In this document: piece by piece, positions 48,558 through 61,608 of the stretch
Layout: the number at the start of each line of letters is the position of its first letter
How positions within the stretch are numbered: the first letter of the stretch is position 1
NCBI RefSeq assembly: GCF_000321225.1
Contig: NW_004450402.1
Location: forward strand, 2,764,344 to 2,828,343
Direction: 5' to 3'
Source: Odobenus rosmarus divergens
Lineage: Eukaryota > Chordata > Mammalia > Carnivora > Odobenidae
Length of the DNA stretch: 64,000 bases
Notes under the pieces: generated by a model
The model's input: the letters and a program-made list of their open reading frames with translations, nothing else
What the model was told of the DNA's origin: nothing
Database searches by the model: none
Position numbers and translations under genes: made by a program

Positions 48558-49985
48558 GACTCAGTCTTTTTTTGCTGGTTCTTCTTCTCAATCTGACCTC
48601 TAAATGTTAGGAATGCTACAGAGCTTAGTCTTTGGCCTTCTCTTCTCAGTATATACTAAATTACTTCATCCAATCCTTGACTTTAAAGCAATATATAAGA
48701 TGACAAATCCTTGAGCTCCATATTCATATATCATACTATTTAACATTTCCATTTGAATGCCTTATGGGCATCTCAAATTAAACATGGCCCAAGAGAAACC
48801 TTAATTACCCCTTAACTTATCTTCCATATATCATTCACTTCAGTACCCACTCACCCAGTAATTTAACCTAAAAACCTAGGAATTATTTCTCAGACTGGAT
48901 TCCCCATTTCTTTGACCATCACACACCTAATCTACTAGCAAGTCACGTGAGCTGTAGCTTAAAAAGACATCTTTTTAAGAGATGTTGATTTGTGAACCAA
49001 ATCAACGCCATCTTGGACAAATCTGCTATGATGACCATTCTGTGATATGAAGCATTCTGGAGCATAGATTTCACCCCCCCACCCAAACACACACACATAC
49101 ACACACACACACACTCTCTTTCCTTTTGTTTAACCACATCCTTAAGTACACCCTTGGGATATAACATCCATGATCTGTCTTGGAGATATGACTGACGCAC
49201 ACCTTTTCTTAAACATTTTCCTCTTGGGGGCGCCTGGGTGCCTCAGTCGGTAAAGCGTCTGCCTTCGGCTCAGGTCATGATCTCGGGGTCCTGGGATCGA
49301 GCCCTGCATCACATCAGGCTCCCTGCTCAGCAGGGTGTCTGCTTCGCCCTCTGCCTCTGCTGCTCCCCCTGCTGGTACACTCTCTCTCTCTCTCAAATTA
49401 ATAAAATCTTAAAACAAAACAAAACAAAACATTTTCCTCTTGGATGGTCCCTCAACATGTACTCTCCACCTCTAGGGACTATAAAAGCAGGTCTTAATGG
49501 AGGTGGTATCGCAGAGATCTACTCCTCTTCCAGCCACCCACAACACCCTTGTCAAGCTGCATTCGTCAGCCTTTTTCTTTAGTCTCAGAGCTCCTTCAGC
49601 TTTGGAAGTTGTTTTGCATATACCTCCCATTCACATTACAACATCTCATAAACCTCATCTCTTCTCTAGCAATGTAATCAAAGACACTATCATCTTCTTG
49701 CCTGGACTAGTGCAACAGCTTCCAAACATGACTTTCTGAACCTATTCTTGCATCTCCTCTGCTGTCAATATGGTTACTGCATTGGTCTTTCCATGTGTAA
49801 AATGGGACATATTTTAAACATTTCAATTGTTTCTTTTCATTTTTATGGTGAAATCTGTACCCTACAAAGCTATCTTACATTGTCTTTTTACTGAATGCCA
49901 ATTCAATTTCTCTTTGTTCCATTTTCCTCCCAGATCAATATGCTACAGACACACTGGCCACCATGATACTTTCAAAAGTATATCA
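48558..49985 (+). mobile_element. L2 fragment, split by a SINE
   Basis: TTTGGCCTTCTCTTCTCAGT, CCTTGAGCTCCATATTCATA, ATGGGCATCTCAAATTAAAC and later CTTGCCTGGACTAGTGCAAC AGC follow the sense L2 order, with loss of some parts. A CA repeat at 49084-49112 interrupts it. Confidence 0.65.
49227..49428 (+). mobile_element. Can-SINE, sense
   Basis: TSD AAACATTTTCCTCTTGG on both sides, identical; AAAAC-repeat tail. Confidence 0.93.
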
Positions 49986-51050
49986 AATTTACAAACAACT
50001 TAATTAAAAAATGGGCAGCAGACTTGAACAGATATTTCTCTAAAGACACACCAATGGTCAATAAGCACATAGAAAGATGCTCAACATCATTAATCATTAG
50101 GGAAAATCAAACCAAAACCACAATAAGATAGCACACTACTAGAATGGCTATACGATTTTTTTTAAATGGAAAATAACAAGTGTTGGTGAGGGTGTGCTAT
50201 AATTTAAAAAAACAAACAAAATAACAAGTGTTGGTGAGGATGTAGAGAAATCTGAATCCTTGGACAGTGCTGGTGGGAATATAAAATGGTGCAGTTGCTG
50301 TGGAAAAGTCTTGTGGCTCTTCAAAAAGTTAAACGCAGAATTATCATGTGACCAAGCAATTCCACTCCAAAGTATATACTCAAAACTTATCAAAGCAGGG
50401 AGTTAAGCAGACTTATACCTCTATTGCAGTATTATTCAGTGTTCATTACAGCATTATTCACAATAACCAAAAGGTAGAAAAAAACTAAAGTGCCCATGAA
50501 TACATTAATGACTAAAATGTTATATATACACACACATACATTTACATACAATGAAATATTATTTAGTCATAAAAAGGAATACAGTTCTGATACATGTTAC
50601 AACGTGGATAAACCTTGAAAACATTAAGTTAAATAAGCCAGACATAGAAGGAGAAACACTGTATGATTCTACTTAGATGGACTATTTAGAAGAGGCCAAT
50701 TCATAGAGACAAAGTAGATTAGAGGTTTCCAAGTGCTTAAGGTAAAGGAGAATGGGAGTTATTGCTTAATGGTTATAGAGTTTCTGTTTGGTGTGATGAA
50801 GTTTTAGAAATAGATAGTGCTGATGGTTGCACAACACTGTGGATATAATTAATGCCAATGAATTATATTTAAAAATGGTTAAATTTATACAATTTATGAT
50901 ATACGTGTATGTGTAAAAGTATATTTTACTACAACTTCAAACAATTAATAATGTAAAATACCCAAAAAACACAGAATTGTACACTTCAAAATCTGACTTG
51001 TATGGTACATGAATTATATCGCAATAAAACTGTTCAAAAAAAAACTGTAT
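49985..51050 (+). mobile_element. L1 ORF2 3' end and 3' UTR remnant
   Basis: Familiar ORF2 landmarks in order: AAAAATGGGCAGCAGACTTG, AGAAAGATGCTCAACATCAT, a TGCTGGTGGGAATATAAAAT block, CATTATTCACAATAACCAAA and GATGGACTATTTAGAAG. Frames are broken, so there is no active reverse transcriptase. A short AATAACAAGTGTTGGTGAGG unit is duplicated at about 50173 and 50219. Confidence 0.85.
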
Positions 51051-51293
51051 CATATTAGTCACTGGTGGACTAATCAATGCAGCAAATAAAACAAAAAGCA
51101 TTGACTTTAATTATGACTTCTCTAAATTTCTAAAAGTTATAGAATTATAGAATTACTCTTAATCTCAATTATAAATGCAAGAAACTACATTTCACAGTTC
51201 TAGCATTAACCAGAAGACATGAATCATGATATAGATCAGAATAAAATATGTTTGTTACTAGACTAAAACCATCCTAAGAAAATGAAAACTATA

Positions 51294-51495
51294 GGGGGCA
51301 GCACCTGGGTGGCTCAGCTGGTTATGCAGCTGCCTTTGGCTCAGGTCATGACCTCAGGGTCCTGGGATCAAAACCCACACAGGGGTCCCTGCTCAGCGAG
51401 GAGTCTGCTTCCTCTCCCTCTGCCCCTCCCTATCCCCACTTGTGCATATGCACTCACACTCTCTCCCTCAAATATATAAAATCTTAAAAAAAAGA
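51294..51495 (+). mobile_element. Can-SINE, sense
   Basis: Head GCACCTGGGTGGCTCAG; AGAAAATGAA flanks both sides. Confidence 0.91.
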
Positions 51496-51580
51496 AAATG
51501 AAGAATATTGAAATGTTTTTAATACTACATTAGATAATAAAGCAATAGTGTTTAAATGTGTAGTTACCAATATACATTTA

Positions 51581-51892
<312 letters not shown>

Positions 51893-52701
51893 TTAGAAAA
51901 CACAGAAACATATTAAAAATCAGTATGAGACTTCCCATTCCAGACAAGGTAGAGTTAAGTGCATTCCACCCTTTTCTTCCTGCTAATTACAACTATAAAC
52001 CCTGGACTAGAGAAAAAAGCTAACTACCATAAGACTCTGGAAGTTGAAGAAAATAAGACAAACTGGCTAGAGACCCCAGATCCTGAGTGATAACCCAATA
52101 GTAAATTCCTTGGAGACTTCTGCCACCTATGTATCTCAGCCTGGCTGCCATAACTAACTCACAACCTGGAACCACAACAGGTGGAGAGCAACAACAAACA
52201 GAAGTCCTACAAAAAACCCATTGTCTCCAACCAAAGGAGGAGGAAGACAGCAGCTCTGCAGAATGGAGCCCTACTAACTGGATGCTATGTAATGTGTGGA
52301 ACAGAGACTCGCTGACCATCTCTACCCTGCATTAATGAGGGCGGAGACAGTGGCCCTCTTCCCTACCACCCGGGGCGACAGCTACAAAGACTGTTGAGGC
52401 TGAGGCCCATGAACCACTCCGGCCCTAAGCAAGGTGACTGTCAGCAAAGAGGCAGCACCCTCCCTCCATACTAATAAAGAAGATTTAAGTAGGAACCAAG
52501 GTCTCATAATACCCAAAACGTCCTCGATACAATCCAAAAGGAGTATATTCCTCACACCAAAAAACAACAACAACAAAACCCAGGAAAAATCTCAACTAGG
52601 ATGAGAAAGGACAATCAACAGACAACAATACAGAGTTGACACAGATGTCGTAATTACCAGAATTTTAACTTGTTGTTGTTGTTGTTTTTTGTTGTTCTTG
52701 T

Positions 52702-52860
52702 TTTTTAAAGGGAGAGGTGGGGAGGAGCAGAGGAAAAGGGAAGGAGAATCTTAAACAGTCTCCATGTCCAGTGCGGGGCTCGATCTCACAACCCTGAGAT
52801 CCTGACGTGAACCGAAATCAAGAGTTGGATGCTTAACCCACTGAGCCACCCAGGCACCCC
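52702..52860 (-). mobile_element. Can-SINE, antisense, older
   Basis: Body CAAGAGTTGGATGCTTAACC subtype, head GAGCCACCCAGGCACCCC at the right. Confidence 0.88.
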
Positions 52861-52878
52861 ACTGACCTCCAAACAAGA

Positions 52879-53058
52879 TTTTTTTTTTTAATTTTATTTA
52901 TTTAAGAGAGAGAGCGCACGAGCAGAGGGGAAGGGCAGAGGCAGAAGCAGACTCCCCACTAAGCAGGGAGCCCAACGTGGGGCTCAATTCCCAGGACCCT
53001 GGGATCATGACCTGAGCTGAAGGCAGACGCTTAACCGACTAAGCCACCCAGGTGCCCC
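52879..53058 (-). mobile_element. Can-SINE, antisense
   Basis: T10 tail at the left; AAGCCACCCAGGTGCCCC at the right; AACAAGA/GACAAGA flanks. Confidence 0.92.
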
Positions 53059-53934
53059 CAGACAAGAATTTAAAAGAAGCTACTGTAACAATGCATGAAC
53101 AACAAGCAATTATAAACACTCCTGAAATAATTTTAGATTCACATAGAATAAAAATAGTACAAGAGTTCTTGTGTACTCTTCACCCAGCTTTCCCCAAAGG
53201 TAAAGAGTTGCAAAGTTCCTATATTTTCCCTAAAGTAATTCAGAATTGACTCTAAGAAGCTCACTTTAAATATGAAGATACAAATACGTTAAAAAGTAAA
53301 AGAATGGAAAAAGATATGCCATGAGAGAAATAACTATGAGAAAGCTGGAGAGGCCAAATTAGGATCACGAAAAATAAATTATGTAAGAATTATTTCTAGA
53401 ATAAAGGACACTTCATAATGATAAAAGAGTCAATACATCAGTAAGATATAGCCAGTATAGATGAATATTGTGCTTAATAACTAGCTTCAAAATACATGAA
53501 GCAAAACCTAACAGAATTAAAAGGAAAAAGCAAGTAAATCCATAAGTTATAATGTGAGATTTTAACCCACTTTTCTCAGTAATTACAAGAATACACACAC
53601 ATATACACCAAACCCCCCAGTATGAATACAGAAGATCTGAACAACACTATCAACCACTATAGCTGTCAAAAACATGGAGATGCTCCACTAAGAGCCTATT
53701 TCAAGGAAGGACTTAATGCAGTGTGTGTGGTCAATTAATGCCTTTCCACCCAAGGTCACATCCTTTGCTTCCAACTGATCTAAAGATTCAATTCAATCTC
53801 AAGCAAAATCCCTACATGCTTTTTTGGTAGAAACTGATAAGCTGACTTTAAAATTTATATGGAAATACAAAGGACATAGAAAACCAAAACAATTTTGAAA
53901 AGGAAAAACAGTGTTAAGTAAGTTAAACTCCTGG

Positions 53935-54124
53935 GGCGCCTGGGTGGCTCAGTCGTTGGGTGTCTGCCTTCGGCTCAGGTCATGATCCCAGGGTCCTGGG
54001 ATCGAGTCCCGCATCGGGCTCCCTGCTCAGCGGGAAGCCTGCTTCTCCCTCTCCCACTCCCCCTGCTTGTGTTCCCTCTCGCACTGTCTCTCTCTGTCAA
54101 ATAAATAAAATCTTAAAAAAAAAA
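53935..54124 (+). mobile_element. Can-SINE, sense (first of two at one target)
   Basis: Flanks AAGTTAAACTCCTG and AAGTTAAACTCTTG. Confidence 0.93.
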
Positions 54125-54140
54125 ATAAGTTAAACTCTTG

Positions 54141-54361
54141 AGGGGTGGCTGGGTGGCTCAGTCGGTTAAGTGTCTGACTCTTGATTTCGGCTCAGGTCAT
54201 GATCTCAGGGTCGTGAGACTGAGCCCGGCTTTGGACTTCAAGCTCAGCGGGGGTCTACTTGAGATTCTCTTTCTCCTGCTGCCTCTGCCCCTACAGCCCC
54301 GCTCATGTGCATGCATGCTCTCCCTCTCTCTCAAATAATAAACCTCTAAAAAAAAAAAAAA
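54141..54361 (+). mobile_element. Can-SINE, sense, older subtype (same target)
   Basis: CTCTTGATTTCGGCTCAGG subtype. Flanks AAGTTAAACTCTTGA and AAGTTAAACTCCTGA. Confidence 0.92.
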
Positions 54362-54695
54362 AAGTTAAACTCCTGAAATTCCATACTTACTATAAAGCTC
54401 TAGTAATTAAAACTGCTACTGACATAGGACAGGACAGAAGTATAGATCAATGGAACAGAAGACAGTCCAGAAGTAAATCCATTCATATTTGGTCAAATGA
54501 CTTTGACAATGGTAACAAAAAAATAATTCTAGAACAAGACATCTGCATTCTTTTTAAGTGAATCTCTACCCTTATCTACCTCACACCAAATATTTAACTA
54601 GAAAAGGATCACAGATCTGTCATAAAAGCTAAAGCTATAAATATTCAGAAAGAAAACAGGAGAAAAATATAGCCATGTAGGGATAGGCAAAGATT

Positions 54696-55098
54696 TCTTT
54701 TTTGTATTTTAAAGATTTATTTATTGGGGTGCCTGGGTGGCTCAGTCATTTTAGCCTCCAACTCTTGGTTTCAGCTCAGGTCATGATTTCAGGGTAGTAA
54801 GGACGAGCCCCATGTGGGGCTCCGCACTCAGTGGGAAGTCTGCTTGAGATTCTCTCTCTCCATCTCCTTTTTGAGATTCTTTCTCCATCTCCTTCTGCCC
54901 CTTCCCCCATTCTCTCTCTCTCTCAAATAAATAAAACTTATTTATTTGAGAGAGAGAGAGAGAGCACAAGGAGGGAGAGGGACAGAGGGAGATGGAAAGG
55001 AGAGAAGCAGACTCCAGGCTCGACCTCAGTACCCTGAGATTATGACCTGAGCTGAAACCAAGAGTCAAAAGCTTAACCGACTGAGCCACCCAGAAGGG
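54696..55098 (-). mobile_element. Can-SINE, antisense, host of a nested SINE
   Basis: Tail part 54696-54726, main part 54940-55098 with GAGCCACCCAGAAGGG at the right. GCAAAGATTTCTT flanks the whole composite. Confidence 0.88.
54727..54939 (+). mobile_element. Can-SINE, sense, nested in an antisense SINE
   Basis: TTTATTTATT on both sides places it inside the tail of the antisense copy that continues to 55098. Contains a small internal duplication (GAGATTCTNTCTC...CCATCTCC). Confidence 0.88.
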
Positions 55099-56824
55099 AC
55101 ATGCAAAGATTTCTTAGGATACAAAAAGCTCAAACCATAAAAGAAAAATATGGATAAATTGGATATCATCAAAATTTAAAACTGTTCATCCCAAGATACT
55201 ATAAAAATAATAAAAGGCAAACCACATCAGGGGAGAAAATATTCTCAATACGTGTATCTGACAATGGCTTTGTATCCAGAATATATATAGAACTCTTACA
55301 ACATAATAAATACAAGACAACCCATGAGTAAAAGATCTCAATAGACATTTCACCAAAAAAGACAAACCAATAGCTAATAGGCACATGAAAAGACATTCAA
55401 CATCATAATCATTAGAGATACAAATTAAAACCACAATGAGATACCATTATATACCTATTAGAATGGCTAAAATTGTAAAAATTGATGCTACCAAGCGATG
55501 GAGAAGATTTTGAGCAAATAGAGCTCTTAACATTGCTAGTGGGAATATTAAGTGATACAACCACTTTAAGTAACAGTTTGATAGTTTATTTTAAAAAATA
55601 ATAATAATCTTTTCATATAACCTAAAAATTCTACTCTTAGGTGTATACCCAAAAGATCTGAAAGCATTTATCCATAATACTTGTGTATGATTATTCATGG
55701 AAGTTTTATTTGTAACAGCCAGAAACTGGAAATAACCCAAACGCCCATTAACAGTAAATTACTAAACATACAGTGGTACATCCTTATGATGGAATACTAC
55801 TTAGCAATAAAAAGAAATGAAATGCTGATACATGTTAAAACATCAATGCAAACATTTTGCAACAGCAAAAAAGTTTACAGACAAAACAGTATATACTATA
55901 TGATCCATTTATATGAAATTCTAAAAAGGGCAAAAGTAATTTGCAGTAATGCAAATTTATGGTTGACTGTGGCCAGGGGTTGAGGTTGGGGATTGACTGC
56001 AAAGGGATAACAAGAAATTTTTGGTGGTGATGGAAATATTCTGTATCTTGATTATGTGATGGTTATACAATTGTATTCACTTATTGTAACTCACTGAACT
56101 AAACATACAAAATGGGTACATCTTATTATGTGTAAACTACAGCTTAACAAAGTTGATTAAAGATAGAGGACATACTAAGCAGTAGCATTCCTCAGCAGGC
56201 TTTCCTCATAGCTTTGATTCTGGCTCTAATTTCTTTGGATTAATACCAATGGTGTTCTGTTAGTCTGTTCTTCAGCCCAACTCTATCCTTTCCATGATTC
56301 CATCTTCCATCCTAAGTTTTGTTAATATGGACCCTCTTTATTGTATATCTCTTTATAGCTCTCACAACCAAGCCACCATTTACAGTTTTAGATATATGAT
56401 CCTCTATCTTCCCTTACCTCATAATTATTAAAATAGCATGTAATATATTCAAACATTCAACAGTCATTATTTGGTGCCTATACTAGGCCAAGTACCATGG
56501 TTACAGTGACAGCCTATCCTTGAAGGCACAAAGTCTAGCTCATTAAATTTAGCAATTCTCTGACTGAATATGCTCCAAAATCAAACAATGTAACACCATC
56601 AATATGAGGATAAAATTTTTAGTGACGAAAAAGAATGATTGAAAAACATTACCTTAAGTACTTCATCTGATTTTCAGAGAGAAAATCTGAATAATATATG
56701 TCTTTTTTGTCACACATAAAGGATCAAGCTTAGAGGAAAGAATACATCAATTTATGTATCAACCATCTCACTTTTGTAAATCTGCATTAGCAAGAGTCCT
56801 AATGTGAAATAAAATTACAGCATT

Positions 56825-57225
56825 TTAGAGGTAGAAGATGCTTTAGAAATCATCTAGTATAAATATCTTCATTTTTAAATGAAGAAAATAGGGGCGCCTG
56901 GGTGGCTCAGTCATTAAGCATCTGCCTTCAGCTCAGGTCATGATCTCAGGGTCCTGGGATCGAGCCTCACATTGGGCTCCCTGCTCAGCGGGGAGCCTGC
57001 TTCTCCCTCTCCCTCTGCTGCTCCCCCTGCTTGTGCTCTGTGTCTGTCTCTGTCAAATAAATAAATACATAATCTTTAAAAAAAATAAAAGAAAATGAAG
57101 AAAATAGTAAACAGAGAAGTTAGATTACTTGTTCAAGGTCATTTAACTAACTAATTGGAAATATATAGTTAAATATCAGATTCGCTAGCTCTCACTACAC
57201 GCTACTGTAGAATTCCAGAGGACAT
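56825..57225 (-). mobile_element. MIR-like repeat, split by a SINE
   Basis: TTTAGAAATCATCTAGTATA before the SINE and ACTTGTTCAAGGTCATTTAA after it resemble MIR-class repeats. Subfamily uncertain. Confidence 0.5.
56891..57097 (+). mobile_element. Can-SINE, sense
   Basis: TSD AAATGAAGAAAATA on both sides, identical. Confidence 0.93.
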
Positions 57226-57547
57226 CCTGGTAGCCTTTATCTCTGTATGGAAGGAGAGCAAGTTGCCAGCAATCTACATTTGGCATAGGCACCTGATTCT
57301 CCTGGAAAATCTATTCAAGGAAGTCTTTTGTTTATTCTGTACAGCTAAGACCATAATGTACCTGTTGTAACAGCAAAGCTCTTTCTTTTCAAATGAAAAT
57401 TTAAAGGTCAGATTCTAAACCAGGATATACTATTTTTACTATTTTGCTTTTCCATTTCCAAGCATATACAACATCAACACATTCACCGTGATAATTCAAT
57501 TCTTAATTATTAATACAGTTAACAGTCTCTTACAATGCATTTTTTTT

Positions 57548-57733
57548 AAAAGATTTTATTTATTTATTTGAGAGAGAATGAGAGATAGAGAGCACGAGAG
57601 GGAAGAGGGTCAGAGGGAGAAGCAGACCTCCCTGCTCAGCAGGGAGCCCGATGCGGGACTCGATCCCAGGACTCCAGGATCATGACCTGAGCTGAAGGCA
57701 GTCGCTTAACCAACTGAGCCACCCAGGCGCCCT
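57548..57733 (-). mobile_element. Can-SINE, antisense
   Basis: TSD TACAATGCATTTTTTT on both sides. Confidence 0.93.
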
Positions 57734-57784
57734 ACAATGCATTTTTTTAAAGTATGTGAGATAATAGAAAAAATATATATTGGT

Positions 57785-58680
57785 CTCTGCCCTACCTCCT
57801 GACACAGGGATCCTGAAATCCTTGTAATTTCCTAAGTGATAAGAGCACTAGGAGCATCTTTTGTTCTAATATTTGATCTTGGCCCCCGTTCCTGACACAG
57901 GGCTCCTGAAACCCTTGTAATTTCCTGGGTGATCAATTGATCATGCCTCTATGATGAGAACTCCATAAAAATTCCACTAGTATGAGGTTCAGAGAGCTTT
58001 CAGGATAACAAGCTATACACACCATGAGGATAACACATCCCAACTCCACAGGGACAGAAGCTCCTGCACTCAGGACCTTCCCAGGCCCTGTGCTTACATA
58101 GCTCTTCATCTAATTGTTCATTTGTATCCTTCAGCATATCCATTAATAAACTGGTTTAAGAAAGTGTTTTTCTGAGTTCTATGAGGCACTCTAGGGAATT
58201 AATCCAACTTGTGGAGGAGATGGTGGGAACGTCTGATTTGTAGCCAAACTGGACAGAGTTGTGGGTAATTTGGTGACCTACTACTTGCAACTGGATCTTA
58301 AATAGGGTGGGAGCATTCTTTTTTTTTTTTTTTTTTTAAAGATTTTTTAATTTATTTTCTGACAGAGAGAGAGACAGCGAGAGAGGGAACACAAGCGGGG
58401 GAGAGGGAGAAACAGGCTTCCCGCCGAGGAGGGAGCCCGATGCGGGGCTCGATCCCAGGACCCTGGGGTCATGACCTGAGCCGAAGGCAGACGCCCAACG
58501 ACTGAGCCACCCAGGTGCCCCGGGTGGGAGCATTCTTATAGGACTGAGTCCCTAACCCGTGGGATCTGACACTATCTGCAGGTATATAGTGTCCTAATTG
58601 AGTTAAATTGTAGGATACCCAGCTGGTGTCACAGAGAATTGCTTGGTGTGAGGAAACCATACCTCCTCCCCAACATTTGG
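57785..58680 (+). repeat. Ancient LTR-like repeat with a tandem internal unit, split by a SINE
   Basis: Two direct copies of a unit starting CCTGACACAGGGNTCCTGAA begin at about 57798 and 57891, some 94 bases apart. They are followed by AATAAACTGG, a CTGAGTTCTATGAGGCACTC block and an AGCTGGTGTCACAGAGAATTG end block. A Can-SINE (58319-58520) interrupts it. The family name is not certain. Confidence 0.55.
58319..58520 (-). mobile_element. Can-SINE, antisense
   Basis: TSD GGGTGGGAGCATTCTT on both sides; T19 tail. Confidence 0.94.
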
Positions 58681-59295
58681 TGACCTAAAATGTTAGAAGT
58701 GAAGTGTTCTGTATGAGGAGTAAAGGAGACACACAGGAGGAAAGAACTGGATTGTTTTTCTAATATAAAGTTGAAAAGTAAGATATATACAAACAAATGA
58801 TCATTTGTACAGATCAACTGTAAAGAATTACAATTTAATTCACAATTCTGCCTAAGGAAAGTAAAAATATGAGTATTTCTAAGATTATACAAATACATAA
58901 CTTGGTTTTGGAATATAATACAGGTAAAATTAAGTATGTTCATTTAATACAGACCATAAATTCACAGCAAATCCATAAATATGAAATCAAAACAAAGACT
59001 ATACTCCACTTCTATAATTTGTAAGATTAATATCGTTTCTTCATTTTAAAGTGTACAATATTTTCTCATTACCATTGAACACAAACTCTAAACAATCTTA
59101 TGTTTAAGATTTAATTTTAGTCCTCCCTACATTTTCTTCTCTTGCCACCTAATTCCCCCTTTTTTTATCCTTTCAGGTAGTGCTAATCCTCTAGTTTCCA
59201 TATTATTCTTTGTTTCATTAAAATCTCCTCTCTAAGAAACAAACCAATGATCAACAAGAAACTGTGTTAAATTCTCTCAAAAATGTAACTTTTTT

Positions 59296-59493
59296 CTTTT
59301 TTTAAAAGATTTTATTAATTTATTTGACAGAGAGAGACACAGCGAGAGAGGGAACACAGCAGGGGGAGGGGGAGAAGGAGAAGCAGGCTTCCCGCTGAGC
59401 AGGGAGCCCGATGCGGAGGCTCCATCCCAGGACCCTGGGATCATGATCTGAGCTGAAGGCAGACGCTTAACGACTGAGCCACCCAGGCACCCA
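59296..59493 (-). mobile_element. Can-SINE, antisense
   Basis: Flanks AAAAATGTAACTTTTTTC and AAAAATGTAGCTTTTTTC. Confidence 0.93.
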
Positions 59494-60599
59494 AAAAATG
59501 TAGCTTTTTTCGATTTACTACCAAAAGCCTTACAAACCAGTCAACAAATTACTGCCCATGTTTTTTTAAGGTCCCTGGTTACTAAGCTCCCTGAACTCAC
59601 TTTGGGTTGAGTGAGGCTCTCAGATTTATAGCAGGATCAGAGAAGCAAGGATGCTTAGATATTCCACTTTTACTTAATAGCTAAAACCTGAAAAATGCAC
59701 TCTTCTTGATTACTAAAGGACACTATTTCATTCTGATGGCTCTTCTTTGTCTTATTCTGTTTTTTAAAAATAGCATTTATTACTTTAATTATTTTGAAAA
59801 GCAGTATATTCTTAGAAAAATGCAGAAAACTTATTTTAATTGGTAAAAATTTGAACCATAATCAACTATCCAAAAACATCTAATGATATTTTGGTATAGA
59901 TTTTGTCAATAATTTTTATTTCAGTTTTTTGGAAATCCCTAAACCCCAGGACTTTAGTGGCAAAGGTGAAATAAAGTACCTAGACCATTTCATATTTCCA
60001 CTTAAGAGTTTTCAACAACCTTTTGGGTTTCTTAGTTACATGGAAAACAGAGTCTTGTAATCACAAAGTTCCACCTTTTCCTAATAGATAGATCTTTCTT
60101 GAGGGGGAAAAAATGGAATTTTAAAATTCAGTGAAGTACCAAGAACGTAACAAACATCCATGATTCCATCACCCAGAACTGATGTCTCAATTTTGTTACA
60201 TTTGTTTACCTTTCCTTTTGTAAAGGAATAAAATATTACAACTAAAGTCAAAGTCCCCTTTAAGCCACCACTCTAAGTCCTATTCCTTTCCCCCTCCCCA
60301 GTAGGAACCTATTACAAGTTTAAAGTATATATTTCTAGTCTATTACTACATTTTTTTTCATACATATATAATATAATCATAAGCCATAATTACAGTAACA
60401 TGGCATCAAACTGTATCCATTATTTGGCATTCTCCTTATTCTATTCAGTATTGTTTTGCCATCTATGTTGATATACAGACCTAGCTCACTGCTTTTAACA
60501 ATTCTAAAGTTCCATCAAATGAGTGAACCTTTTATTTACCGAATCTCCTACTGATAAACATTTAGCATCATTTTCCTTTTAAAAATTTAAAAATTTCCT

Positions 60600-60772
60600 G
60601 GGTTGCCTGGGTGGCTCAGTCGGTTGTCTGCCTTCAGCTCAGGTCATGATCCCAGGGTCCTGGGATCGAGCCCCACGTTGGGCTCCCTACTTAATGGGGA
60701 GTCTGCCTCTGCCCCTCCCCTCTGCTCGTGCTCTCTCTCTCTCTCTCTCAAATAAATAAAATCTTAAAAAAA
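60600..60772 (+). mobile_element. Can-SINE, sense
   Basis: Head GGGTTGCCTGGGTGGCTCAG, with a shortened A-box region. Confidence 0.9.
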
Positions 60773-61608
60773 AGTAGCTTCCAAAGATTCTTGCTTTACA
60801 ATGTCAATTCTGAGTTTAAAGGCTTAAACATTTTAAAGGCTTAAAATGTTTAAAAAATATACATTACATGAAGTATATGTATCATTAATGTACACTACTG
60901 CTACCCCCTCTACCCCCAAATTAATCAAGGTTAGTGAGAAATGAGTTGTGTATAACACATCTAAGTGCATTAGATATGCACTAATTAAATTTTGAAATAT
61001 TCAAAACATTATATACTAATAATTTTTACTCATCTTTTCAGACACAGATAGGTCCTTGTAGGTAAATCTGAGTATCAGTCTGGCTACAGACTTGTTCCAA
61101 TAGCTTATCAAAGTATATGCATAATCTTCAGGACTATATACGAAGCCCATTATTTCTACTGAAACAAGACTATCTGTACTTCACTGATATGTCTCCAGCT
61201 ACTAAAAGTCCCAAAAGACCAAATGTTTAGTCAATGTTTTTAAACTGTAATGAAATTTACACAGATTCTTAAAGACTACTAAATACCTAAGAAATTCTGC
61301 ATATCACTTTTCCTTCAATTGTAAAAATAAAAGTCTAAATTTCTTAACTTATGGTTTTTAGAGTAAGCTACATTTATATTTTCTAAATACTAGTTCTGAA
61401 ATATACTCCCTAAGTACAATATAATAATCTACTAAAGGTCAATGACATAGCAGAGTACACATGAAAACACACAAATTATAAAGTGCTAGGCAAATATCAG
61501 TTCACATTATATGCTATTCAGAAACAGTTACTGGTAAAAACAGATCTTTTAAGATTTACTCAAGTAAATGAACAGAAAAAGTAAATAAATACATATAAAA
61601 ATACTGAC

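Larger units (their letters stand above)
51930..53780 (+). mobile_element. Old L1 5' portion, interrupted by two SINEs
   Basis: CAGAGTTGACACAGATGTCG then TAATTACCAGAATTTTAAC, resumed after two SINEs as TTTAAAAGAAGCTACTGTAA and ACAATGCATGAACAACAAGC, matches the usual 5' UTR/ORF1 border of old mammalian L1. 53130-53240 looks like another L1-derived tail. No intact ORF. Confidence 0.6.
53781..56160 (+). mobile_element. Old L1 ORF2 3' half and 3' UTR, with nested SINEs
   Basis: ORF2 landmarks: AATCTCAAGCAAAATCCCTA, AAAATTTATATGGAAATACA, AAAACTGCTACTGACATAGG, AGTATAGATCAATGGAACAG, AAATTGGATATCATCAAAAT and the 3' UTR block TTGATTATGTGATGGTTATA. Four SINE copies interrupt it. Many stops and frameshifts. 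Confidence 0.85.

Noticed and set aside
54259..54561. ORF spanning a SINE and L1
   Set aside because: Crosses from a SINE into old L1 ORF2; chance fusion without an intact domain.
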